Below, in pieces: positions 20,198 to 31,181 of a DNA stretch of 48,607 nt. The DNA is from Chromera velia (lineage: Eukaryota; Sar; Chromeraceae). Each line of letters begins with the position of its first letter. Position 1 is the stretch's first letter. The notes beneath the pieces are model-generated. The model did not search any database. It was not told where the DNA came from and saw nothing but the letters and a program-made list of their open reading frames with translations. The stretch covers positions 1 through 48,607 of the forward strand of contig JAHBMJ010005686.1 in NCBI GenBank assembly GCA_018398765.1, written 5' to 3'. The position numbers and the translations under genes are program-made.

Positions 20198-23100
20198 TCA
20201 GAGGAGAGAGGAGCCCGAGTTTGATGCCCCTCGTTCCGACTGGAGAAGCGGGGGCCTCTCTGGAGGCATCAGACTCGCACAGAGCACGGGAACCCTCTGC
20301 GTGTCCTCCTTTTCCTTCTCTGCCAGGAACACCCCTTCCCCACTGACAGAGGAACTGACGGTATACCAGGGGACAGCCCCCAGACTGTCCAGCTCCCCCA
20401 CGTTGAGGGGAAAACCGGAGACGGCGGTGGAGAGCGCGGGAACGTGAATGTCGTCCCCGAGGGAAAGGACGAGACGGTCGAACAGGAGAGAAGGGAACTT
20501 TTCTTGCAACAGACGGACGACAACGCCCAGAGAAGCGTCGCCTTCCTGGAGCCCTGTGGCAAGAGCCACTGCCTCTGCAAGGACTTCCGTGCCATCTGGA
20601 GCAGCACAGACCGGCAGGTGGCGGGCTTCGTGTGCAGCTCTGGTTGCTCTCCTCTCTTCCAAAGAGAGGTGTTCGGAGACGAAAACGGGACGGGAGACGA
20701 ACATCGAGATGGACTTTCGGACTCCCAGGGTTGCAGGCACGCTCACCTTGGTTTCCTTCTCACCCTCGGTCAACCATATGGGGGCAGGGTCTGCGGGGAA
20801 CATCGCGCGGCCCTCCTCCAGAGAGAGCGGAATGGAATTTTCGGAGGTCGCGGAGGGGGAAAGCAACCCCCCTCCGACTGCAGGAAGACTCTTTTGGGAG
20901 GAGGCAGTGACTGGTCTTTGTTTCTTTTTCTCCATTTTCGGTTCCCATTTCCCTACGCCTTCCTCGCACTTTGCGTCGTCTGACGTGGTTCCCTCGCTTT
21001 CTGCCTCGTCTGTTCGCACCCCGTCCGTCTCATCGTCGGTTTCACTTTCAACGCTGCTACCAGTGAGAGAAGCAGCTGAGGAGGGGCCCGTCTGGAGGGC
21101 AGATCCTGAGGAGGGCAAAGAAGAGGACGAGGTCTCCGAGCTAACAGAGGAACTCAAATGCCCATCACCCTCAGAGTCACTATCCATTGAATCATCTGAA
21201 GATTCTGTTTGTTTTCTTCGTCTCTGTCTCTGCTGCCCACCTGGGAGAGGAGAATAACCAGCGGCCTCTTTGTCTGAGGAGGCGTCGGTGGACTCTCCAG
21301 GGGCGTGACCGTCTGGTGAAACGGGGGAGACTTCTAGACCAAAAAGATCTGCAAGTGCCTTGACAGACCCTCTGACTTTATTGTTGTTTTTTGGGTTCTT
21401 CACAGTCTCCATCTCCATTTTTTTCTCACTTTGTTCCTTCACCGCTTCTGCTGAGGGGGAATCATCAGTCGTGGATATTCTTCCAAAAAGCGCCGCGACT
21501 GATTTTCTCATACCGCGCCCCCATCCTTCCGTTGCACTTGTGCCGACGGGATTCTTTGGGAGCGGAGCAGATTTCTCCTCTGGGGAGAGAAGGGAGTCAG
21601 GGGCAGCGGTGGTTTGTCTGCAGTGACGAGGAAGCAAGGATATGCATGGAAGGGAGAAGAAAAAAAGGCCATGCAGAAGGAATCAAAGCATATCGGCGGG
21701 GAGATCTTTCGCGAGTTGGAAACAGAAACAGAGAGGGGTAGTGGAGCAGGACCTCTCCACCCAAAGAGAGAACAAACAGATGAGGGCATGCAATCAATCA
21801 ATCAATCAATCAATCATTTGTTTGTACAGTAGTTATCGCCGAAACATAAACCGAAACGACGCATAGGGATGGAATGTATCCTTTTTGTGAAAAAGAAATT
21901 CTGTGACTCCAAAAGCAGTGCAAGGCATTTTCTTGACCCTCTCTCCAGACAGACAGTGTGTACGTCACGAACCAGTAAAGGGGCAATATTGGATGAGATG
22001 TGCACCATCATTCGGCATTTCTTGTTTTTCCTTCATGACATGCTCAGCTGACCTCTCTTTCCATGTGTTGAATGCCGCTTCCTTGACGACCTGTTTGAGC
22101 TCTGCGCCTTCAAAGAGAACAGCCACCAGGCCGCCCACACGCCGCAAACGCTCTCTCCCATCTGGCGAGAAGACGCTCCCGCAAACAGAAAACCGTCCTT
22201 GCCGCCTAATCACCCCTTGAGACTGCTGCGTGCTTCTTTGCTGTTTCTCGCTCTCTTCCCTCTCCATTTCTGTCCGTGAGAGGAGAACGGCTGTCCCGCC
22301 TCTCTCTTCCAACAGCGCAGACAGAGAAGGAACGTCCTGAATCTTCAACTCGGAAGAAGAAGACACAACAGGTGCAGGAGACAGACCTGCCATCTGACTC
22401 TGCGCAGAGGGAAATTCTGATTCATTTCCTGCCTGCTGTTTGTTCTCTGATTCATTTCCTGCCTGTGTGCTCTCTTGTTGCGTTTCCAGCAGTTGAACCA
22501 TTGAGAGAACAGTCGAGGGGGGGAGTATGGGATCTGTCAGCTGAAATCCCCGAAAGGAAGGTTTCACCCTAGCTCTTTTCACTCTGAAGTGCACTGAGCA
22601 TCTTTGCAGCCCTCTGTTTTCTTCATCGGTGTGCTTTCGAAGACCACACAGGAGAACAGACCTCTTGTGAAAGAAAGCCCTTGCCTCACGAGAGCCCCCG
22701 GAAAGAGGGTAAGGAAAGCTCATATCTGTCTGGCTGATGTCTAGCTTTCCTCTTGAGGAGACTGCTGTTCGAATCTGTTCTTCCTCTTCTGAATTCGAAG
22801 AATGAGAGGCAGAGTGGGGGACGAGGTGTGTGTCAACAGTGGGCTGTACGCGGAGTACCTGGTCGCTTCTTGGCACCCTCTCTCTGAGTTCTATCCACAG
22901 GGAAAGAGTAGAGAGAGGAAGCAGGGGGGCAATAGTGAACACCCGGAGGGAGAGGTCCGATCCCGGTTGACCGTTCGCTGCCTTGCAGGAGATGTAGAGA
23001 GGCTGATGCGGAAAGCCAAAGACCCCCTCTTGAAGCTGGGACCTCAGACCACCCTCCCATTCCTTTACGCTCTTCTCGTGAGTTGCAATCTCGGTTCGGA

Positions 23101-23428
23101 GTTGCTGGAGGAATCTTCCTGTCAGAAGAGAGAAGTCGTTGGTCACATGGAAGAGTCCTGGGGGGGCACTCTCTTGGTCTCCCCTGGACCTTGATGGCTC
23201 TTTCGGGGAAGCGCTAGAAGAGAATACAGCTGGGCATGCTTCTTGCTTTTGGATGAGGGTCGCGGAAAGACGGTCTTCCGTCGCTTGCAGTTTTGCTGAC
23301 GCTCGTAGGAAGTTTCCATAAGCGCTGCAGAAAGCATGCGCCCTCAAAGAGGTGAGGAATTCGACTGCAAGGCCATCTTTCCGCTCCTGCAGGGTTCGGA
23401 GGCTGCTCTGACCCTCCGCAGAGCTCAT
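20198..23428 (-). CDS. Unrecognised protein of about 959 residues, two exons
   Basis: Exon 1 is 23428-21969 (ATG at 23428). Exon 2 is 21617-20198. The proposed intron starts GTGACG and ends CACTGCAG; both borders are phase 2 and the sum is 960 codons including the stop. The first exon's frame would otherwise end at a TGA formed by the donor itself, and the second exon lacks a sensible ATG, which supports joining them. The N-terminal 60 residues look helical. A QAGNESE segment is repeated near residue 330. The second half is Ser/Glu/Asp-rich with two related short motifs (KSVAALFGRI, GSVKALADLFG). I recognise no family. The ends of both exons are more ordered than the middle. Confidence 0.55.
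21787..21817. repeat. (AATC)n microsatellite in intron
   Basis: Short AATC/CAAT run inside the predicted intron 21618-21968 of the minus-strand gene. Confidence 0.8.
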
Positions 23429-24277
23429 AGCAGGGAATCAGGTTGAACTTGCGAGACAGCACATCAAGCAGCACATGTCGACCCGCGGATTAAAGAAAAA
23501 CAGCAAACCGCTTGTGAGAGACAACAATGAGGTAGAGCTGATACCTCCTGAAAGCTGAGGTCTGAATTGCGTTGGTGTCGTCATCTTGCTTTCTGCATGG
23601 CATATACGAGTTCTGCATGCATGGGTCAACCGGAAGTGCGCTGCATGCATGGCTGCATGTCAATTAAGCAGCACGCGTTTTCTGCGGACCGGTGCCTCGG
23701 TGGGCAAATGGCCAAGGCAAGAGGCCCTCGATCGCAAGGTTAATTGTTAGAATTTTAGCATACCTTTGTGACCTTGTTAGAGCGCCGGCCTGCATGCGCA
23801 TGCATGGCGGGGCTCGGACTGAGCTGTGGAAAAGTCGAGGCACTGCACAATATAGTTTCAGGTGTGTCTACGTTTGTATATTCATGTCTACGTTTGTATA
23901 TTCATATATATATATATATGTATATATATATATCTGTACTGCCATTTCAATTAATCCCCTCAATAAAATGAAAAATTAAATTATTAATTTCAAATTATAT
24001 TACAGAGACAGCCCAAATCACATACAGAAAAAAAAAAGTATTTTTTTGAAAAAATAAATTGTCCGCGGTCGCAAGCACGCACGCGCGGATGACGACAAAC
24101 GCGCCTAATTAACTGTTGCAGAGCGAGCCGGTTCCAACATGAGGATCCCACATTAAGGACACAACACACTGCTCCAGTCAACGCAAACTTACCCACCAGT
24201 AACTTTCCAATCTTGCCAAGTGCATCCCAGTGTCAATTCCATTTTTCCTCTTCTCTCTTTCCACTTAATAACAAACA
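23429..24277. promoter_or_regulatory. Shared divergent upstream region with TGCATGCA motifs
   Basis: About 850 bp separates two start codons in head-to-head orientation. Palindromic TGCATGCA-type words occur at 23614-23623, 23642-23650 and 23791-23806. TGCATGCA is a known binding word of some apicomplexan AP2 factors (family knowledge); use here is inference. An (AT)n stretch lies at about 23907-23932. Confidence 0.35.
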
Positions 24278-26458
24278 ATGGCTGCTGAGATCCTTGCCAA
24301 CATTGAGGGTCAGTCACTTTCTCGTCTCTCTCAGGAAAAACGTATATATGCAGTGTCCTTGCTTGTAAATGGTCATCCCCCCTCCCTGTCCTTGTGTGTC
24401 TGCATCGCTCTCGTCTACGCCACGTGCCCAACTCGTGCAGCTGCCAAGAAGTCCAACGTGAGTTCTTGCGCTGCCTCGACTGTAACTGTTGCACAACATT
24501 TTGTCTCCACCGCTGTTCGCCACCCCCGCTGGGCCGGTGACTTCACTTTTTCGTTTACTTCTTGGCTCGTTTCTTCGTGTAGCTGCAGTTGCACCACTAG
24601 ACCTCCATTACTGCCGCGTGCTTCGTGCCAGCACGCATATGCACAAACATCCTCCCTCACGCGAATGCTTCAAAAGTGTCTGACCTATATTCTTCTGTTG
24701 CAACAGCTGGATATGTTCATGTCTCCTCTTCTCTCTGTGCAGCCGGACAACTTGATGGCAAAGTTCTTCGATGTCAAGTACTACAAATCTCTCCCCGAGG
24801 ACAAGAAGGCAAGACTCCTCAAGATCTGCAAGTCTGGAGCAGACAACCCCGACTCCGGAATGGGCATGTCAGTTTGGCACCTGACTCTCTGCATTCTGTC
24901 ATCTGCGCCTCTGTGCCTCTGTACAGGCACACGAACCTTCTTAGTCTTTGGTCGTACCACGCTGGTATGCCGAAATGAGAGTTCTGTTTTCACGCTTGAC
25001 CATGTCTCTTGCGCGTAACATGTGAGGAATTCAACGGTTTCGCGTCTCTTGTCGACCTTGTGGACATCTCCTGCAACAACCGATGGCGACAAGATTACCC
25101 CTGCTTCCCAATTCTTTCTTTCTCTATGAGGGGCACATGACGGGGCTAGCAGACCCTGTCCCCCGGCCTGCCCACCTCTCGTCTCCTCTGGCAGTGAACC
25201 AAGACCTCAACGCACCCTAATCTCACGAACCCCCCCCCCCCCCCNNNNNNNNNNNNNNNNNNNNNCCGCCTGCAGGTATGCCATGAACCCCACTGACTAC
25301 GACGACTTCCAGGAGTACTTCGATCAGACCATCAAGGCCTACCACAAGATTGAGGGAGATGTCAAGCACGTGAACAACTGGGAGTTCGCCGGTGTTGAGG
25401 GTCTCCCGGCCTCTGGCAAGCTGGACCTCAAGGAGCTCGGCCTTGCTGAGGTCTCCATGAGAGTCAGAGTCGGCAGAAACCTCGCAGACTTCCCCCTGCC
25501 TGGCGCCATGACCAAGGAGGACAGAATCAAGATGGAGGAGAAGATGGTTGGAGCTTTCGAGAAGCTCATGGCTGACCCTGCTTACGGAGGAACCTACCAC
25601 TCCCTCACCCCCGACACCAAGTACTCCATTGACGACAACAAGTACAACGAGCTCGTCAAGGCCCACATTATGTTTAAGGACATGGCTGCTGACTCCTACC
25701 TGGCCTCTGCAGGCATTGCCTCTGAGTGGCCCTTCGGAAGAGGATGCTACGTCTCTGAGGACAAGGGGTTCATCGTGTGGGTCGGAGAGGAGGATCACCT
25801 CCGCATCATGTGCATGAAGAAGGGATCCGTCCTCAACGAGGTCTTTGACAGACTCAAGACCGCATGCGATGTCGTCGAGCAGGTACGTAGGCAGTCAGCC
25901 AATCGATCGATCGAGATTGAGAGAAAGGGCGGGTCTCCACGAGGGGTGTCGTCAGTCTTCTTGTGTTGCCTGAAAAGCAAGTGTGTGTGTGTGTGTGTGT
26001 GTGAGTGTCTGTCCGTGCGTCCTGCCATTCCATGTGTCTGTGAGGGACGAAAGGAGAGCATCAAGATGCGGCTGGATGCTCATATTGCTGTTTCTATCTG
26101 ATCGTCTCTCTCTGCTTTCTCCCTTGCCGCCGCCACGCAGGTCTCCGGAAAGTTCGCCAAGTCCCCTACTTACGGCTACGTGACCTCTTGCCCGACCAAC
26201 CTGGGAACAGGAATGCGCGCCTCTGTGCACATCAAGATCCCCAAGTTGACTGCTGACGGCACCGACACCAAGGCCAAGGCAGTCGCCAAGCCCCTCGGTC
26301 TCTCTGTCAGAGGTATGGGAGGAGAGCACACCCCCATCGGTGCTGACGGAACCGTCGACATCTCCCCCTCTGCCCGTCTGATGATCCAGGAGGCTCAGAT
26401 CGTGTGCAACCTCTACAAGGGCATCAAGCTCCTTCTCGAGGAGGAGGCCAAGGCTTAA
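24278..26458 (+). CDS. Arginine kinase (ATP:guanidino phosphotransferase)
   Basis: Five exons, 24278-24308, 24441-24457, 24743-24867, 25276-25882 and 26141-26458, sum to 1,098 nt (365 residues), the usual length for a monomeric arginine kinase. The enzyme reversibly moves phosphate from ATP to arginine as a cytosolic energy buffer. Exon 3 encodes the N-terminal helical domain (KFFDVKYYKSLPEDKK). Exon 4 carries the start of the catalytic domain, with conserved NWEF, R-V-R-V-GRN and EDH segments. Exon 5 has the active-site cysteine motif CPTNLGTGMRASVH and RGMGGEHTP. CPTNLGT is the arginine-kinase form of the signature (creatine kinases have CPSNLGT). Codon use is strongly biased to C-ending codons, suggesting high expression. 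Start context ACAATGGCT. A 21-bp gap after a C15 run lies in intron 3. Confidence 0.92.
25230..25265. other. C15 run and 21-bp assembly gap
   Basis: A C homopolymer at 25230-25244 runs into N at 25245-25265, inside arginine kinase intron 3. The coding sequence is unaffected. Confidence 0.95.
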
Positions 26459-27468
26459 TCCTGCTCTGAGTCTCTTCATGGAGGTCTGAAAGGAACAGGC
26501 GAGGGGGATGGGAGAGACTTGCAAATCTAAAAAAGGAACACCAACAGAGAGAGAAAGAAACGAATCGATTTGAGAGGGTGAGCGCAACAGATCGTCTCCC
26601 TTCTCTTCCGATTTGGATTCGGTCTTACATTCCCTCTCTTCGTGACAGAGGAGGGGGGAGGTTGGTTGCATGGCTCTTCTTCCCCTTGACCATCTTGTTT
26701 CCTCGCGGCCGGCTGTCCACAATTTATGCAGTCCAAGATCGATCAAGCGATGTAAGAAGGATCCATGTGCATGCATGCGCGACTGGTAGATGGTTGACTG
26801 GATCAATGCATGGATTGACAGGAGTCTTGATCAACCCCCGAGAGGTGCCGTACCTTTTCCTGCACTTTGTGTGTCTCCATGTGTTCACTCTTTCTCGGTG
26901 CGTGTGGATGAAGTAAAAGTTTTGCAAACAACCACATGACAAGAGGAAGGAATCGAAGCGAGCACGTGTCGTGATTCCTTCTTGCTTCCTGCATAAAGAC
27001 GATTGAAAGAACACACCAGCAGATAACGAGACAGGACACTGTTGTGCAGCGGTAGTGCATCTGGAGAGTCCGTGCTTGCAAGTGCCTAAGAGTGCACTGC
27101 ATCCGGACTTTACACTGGATGACGTAAGTTGTTGTACATCATACGTTACATCACTAGTTATACATCGTGATCAAACTGATTTAAAGCCTTTGTAACAACT
27201 AGTGTAACAAAACACAGCAGTTAAAAAACATTACTAAATGTCATATTAGAAAGATAAAAATAAATAAAAGAGAAAGCTACCTTTACAGTAATATTTTTTT
27301 TTTTTAACCAAATCCTACAAATTATACTGCTAAAAAGTTCAGGAATTTAATTAAAACTGGAATTAAATTGGAATTCAATGGATTCTTGAATGGAATATTA
27401 ATTTATAGGGTTTGTATTTCAATTTAGTTTTTAAAGTTTTAAAGCCAGATTTTAAGAAAGAAACAAAC

Positions 27469-27560
27469 AAAAAAAAAGAAAGAAAGAAAGAAAGAAATAA
27501 ATAAAGAAACAAAGACAGAAAGACAGACAGACAAACAGATAGATAGACAGATAGACAGAG

Positions 27561-27595
<35 letters not shown>

Positions 27596-27628
27596 GAGAC
27601 AGGCAGACAGGCAGGCAGGCAGACAGAT

Positions 27629-27659
<31 letters not shown>

Positions 27660-27662
27660 TAG
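27469..27662. repeat. (AAAG)n/(AGAC)n microsatellite
   Basis: Compound tetranucleotide run: AAAG, then AGAC/AGAT units, with a few GGCA units inside. Confidence 0.95.
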
Positions 27663-28172
27663 ACCGTAATATACAGATAGTATTAGATAGTATGGACGTC
27701 TGTATTTTACATATTTCCAGCTTTATTACAAAAACAAAATGAATCATGTCCTGTCTTTCATTCTAGTTTACTTACATGGTATTACATGAGAAGGCTAGAT
27801 TGTTTACAAAACGTTAAATCTATAAGCGGTATAATAAATGTAAAATATTTGAGAGAAGATTTTGTTTCTTAAATGGATTCTTAAATGCAATGTAATGTAA
27901 TACAAACAACTCAAACGTAACGTTTTGTTCGCTATCCATGTTCATTTCTCCTCTTCTCTGTTCTTAATCTGACCTGCTTTTTCTTTCTTGCAGGCAGCGC
28001 TCTTTTTTTTGTGTAGCGCGTTCTAGAGTGCATCCTTGATTTGAAATAATTTGAAAAGATCGATTGAAAGAAGAAGAGATCGCGAGGGGGGCGGGGAACC
28101 GCGCGCGTGACGATCGAGTCGCGCGCCCCCCCCCGCGCCGCCCGGCCCGCGGTACAAATATATAGGACCCCC

Positions 28173-28209
28173 GCTTAGCTCGGAATGCGGAATGCGTTCG
28201 GAGTTAAGC
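28173..28209. other. Near-perfect hairpin in GC-rich patch
   Basis: Arms GCTTAGCTCGGAATGC (28173-28188) and GCGTTCGGAGTTAAGC (28194-28209) pair at 15 of 16 positions, including two G-T pairs, around a 5-nt loop. TATATAG lies at about 28159. The right arm resembles the A-box word of 5S rRNA genes, but no complete 5S rRNA can be laid out. Confidence 0.45.
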
Positions 28210-28648
28210 AGGCATGGCATGCAGAAGATTCAACAAAGATCAAAATGTAATGACGTCTCATTGACGTCTCTTTCAACCATGCAAATGAATTGCTCTGACA
28301 GTCTTTCCCAGAATTCAGTTCAGTGGCCAGAACAATTCGTATTAAACGTGCTCCCGTAAGTCTCGTAGGTTCCTAGACACGGAGTAGCGTTTCATGGAAT
28401 TTGAGAAAGATCCTTTGGCTCAGAGCTTGAGGAGAACCCAGTTTGGTTCTGATCTACGCGGCTATTCATTCTTCCCGTGACAGTCCTTTACGTGCCTCGT
28501 TTGAATGTCGAAAGCACTGGGGCACTGCTCCTTGGTGTGACAGTGTCTTCCACTGCTTCCTTCCTCGCGTTTTATTTCTTGCGACTCTTTGTTTGATAAG
28601 AACCAAACAGCGCAGCTCGTGACTAAGAAGAACGACGTATCCCCTGTG

Positions 28649-30717
28649 ATGAGACCGGCCAAGCAAGGGCCCGCGGTTTGTCGACACTTCGAGCGGGGGC
28701 ACTGTAGACTCGGAGATGCCTGCAAGTTCAGACATGAATCTGGGACCTCTCGACACCACGGAGGGGGGGGGGGGGGGGGGGCAGGGGGGGGGGGGGTGCG
28801 GGAAGGGGTGGGAGGGGCGGTGGGAGAGGTCGTGGAGGAGGGGGCGGGAACTTTGGACCCCGCCCTCTCAACAGGCCGCCAAATGTCCCAAATGGAGACG
28901 GGAGTCGTCGGTTTGTTCGAGATTTGTCTCGGTGCAGATCGGACCGGGAGATCGGGGACCTGATCGATAGTGCCGTGGAAACTTGGTTTGCAGCATGGAG
29001 AGAGTTTGATGCCCTCAACTTTGATGGTTTGTCTTCGCTTGTGAGCGCACTTGCGCGCCTCCCCTTCTCCGTCTCCTGTCCCCCCCCTCCCCTCCAATTG
29101 GTTGAGAAGGCTGTCGGCCGATTTCTCAGTGAAGGCTGCAGAGACGGCACGACTACTGAGGAGATCTCGAAAGTCGTGGAGACGGTGGTGAACGTCGTCG
29201 ACCGACTTCTCAAGTTTGAGTGGATGACTGAGGAGGAGTCCCTGGCAAGGTCGGTCCTTCAAAACACCCTCACGGACGCTGACAGGTACCTCCAGAAAAA
29301 AGAGAAAGACCACAGAGCTATTGGACAGCTGATCATGAAGAAACTGGAGGACTGGAGGAACTTGAGAAGCCCTGGGCGATCAAGATCAAAGCCTCTCTGC
29401 AGACATCATCTCCCACCGGGGGCAGTGGAGGAGGAGACGCCAGCACACACGACGGAGGGCCCTCCGGAGCGTCCTCTGTTGTGGGTCTGAATGCCCCGGG
29501 TGGGTTGACCTACAAATCGTGGCGTTCTGCCACTGTCGGCTGGCTGCTGCGGAATGAGTTTTTCCGTTCCCCGACAACCGCCACTCGGGGAGGGGGGTAT
29601 ACGAGTCTCCCGAGCAGTACTTCGACACAGTCAGCCGGTTGATGGTCGCGATGACTTTTGGGAACGGCAACACGGCACTGATGCCGCACTGCCGCACGCC
29701 CGAGTGCAAGCAGCCCCTCTGGCCTCTCTCGCAAGGCGTCGGTCAGGGGGGGGGCCTTCGTTGTCGCACCCGGAATTGCTCCCACGAGGTCGTCATGGCC
29801 TGCAGCAACAGGAAGCACACTGACGCTCTCTGTGGGCGCTGCGTGAGAGCGGCTTCCACAGCTCTGATGGGACCTCGTCTCCCTGTCAATCCAGCAGCTG
29901 CAACTGGAGGCAGGTCTCCGTCCACCCATTTGTATGACCGTCAGGTTCGAGGAGTGGATGCAGATGGGCGTTTGTTCCTCGAGAAGGTCCAGTGTCGGAA
30001 TCCCCCTCGAGATAACCAGATCCACTGGAAGACCACGCAGAGACTTTCTGCATCAAATTTGGTGGCAGTGGTGCGTCTGCAGGCGCCGGGAGTAGGGCTG
30101 CGATTGGATGATCGGCTCTTGTGGGGAGAGGTGGTGAATCACCAGGACGCCCGACAAGAATTCCAAGAACGAGAACAAGGACGGTTGCTCATCAACATGC
30201 TCAGTGTGACGGGCTCCTTTGACAATGACGCGTTTCCTTCTGGTTGTTGTGTCGCCGTTCTTGATCTCCTCACGTTCGTTCCAGAATCCATTCCTGTGCT
30301 CAAGGCGCTCGAACACCAGGAAGTTCGTGCGGCCCCGTTTGACGGCGGCGCTCTTTTGAACCTCTCACCTGCAAAGAGCATCCTGTCAGAGGGGTTCACT
30401 TCCATCGAAAAACGGTCCGGTGGTGTCCCTGCCGATGCCGCCCTCTCGTCAGACGATTCAGTTCTTCGATCCATGGTCGAAGAAACTGTACGCGAGAGTG
30501 AGCTCGACCCCATTAGGGAAATCCGGAGAGATGAAACTCTGAAGGGGCGCCTGGTCGACAGTCTCGTCGATTTGGCCAGGGCACCAACTCTTGACCGTAC
30601 CCAACTGATCTTCTTTCTTGATTCTCTGAAGGGAAAAGTTCATCTGACACAGGGTCCTCCTGGAACAGGAAAGTCATACGTGGGGGTCGTCATGGTGCGT
30701 GCCCTTCTGAGAATCAA
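28649..30717 (+). CDS. Giant gene exon 1: CCCH finger, RGG box, N-terminal region, Walker A
   Basis: CRHFERGHCRLGDACKFRH is a C-x7-C-x5-C-x3-H finger, near residue 11 if ATG 28649 is the start. An RGG box (GRGGRGGGRGRGGGGGNFGP, from 28801) follows in another frame after G19 and G13 runs. Then come helical ZNFX1-like segments (VSALARLPFSV; SWRSATVGWLLRNEFF; SPEQYFDTV), a Cys pair region (CRTPEC, CRTRNC, CGRC), and helicase motif I, LTQGPPGTGKS (30645-30674). The donor is at 30718 (phase 2). The exon needs three frame changes to read through. Confidence 0.65.
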
Positions 30718-31048
30718 GTGGGTTTGTGTATCTCTCTGCTCCCTTTTGTTCTCTGTAGAGAGCTCAGGCTTGGGCTCCAAAGTCATCCCGTGTCGTGTCT
30801 GTGTAATATTGTGCCCAGCACTGTCTGTCTTACTAACAGAACAACACACTCACACGCTCACAAACGCTCGCACGAACATCTGGAGTCACTCCTGCATGTC
30901 TGTTTCTCTCACACACACCCTCATGAGTCCTCCCTGAGAACAGTCTCCGTGCAGCTCACCTATGCTCCTTCGTCCTTTCTTCCCCCCCTGTGTTCCACTA
31001 CGCCGCCTTTCTCTGTCTCCCCCCCTCTGTGTGTGCGTGAGTGTGAGC

Positions 31049-31083
<35 letters not shown>

Positions 31084-31100
31084 TGTGCGTGAGAGTGAGC

Positions 31101-31139
<39 letters not shown>

Positions 31140-31142
31140 TGA

Positions 31143-31181
<39 letters not shown>

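Larger units (their letters stand above)
26459..28648. other. Intergenic region between arginine kinase and the giant gene
   Basis: No gene is supported. It contains TGCATGCATGC at about 26768, an AT-rich stretch (27120-27460), the AGAC-rich microsatellite (27469-27662), a very GC-rich patch (28085-28153) and a strong hairpin (28173-28209). The promoter of the giant gene is presumably near the right end. Confidence 0.5.

Noticed and set aside
27040-27110. tRNA-like D-arm (GTGCAGCGGTAGTGCATC)
   Set aside because: There is no T-arm/B-box GGTTCGAATCC-like sequence and no closing acceptor stem.
27375-27747. Cys/Leu/Ser-rich minus-strand open frames
   Set aside because: They are translations of the AGAC microsatellite.
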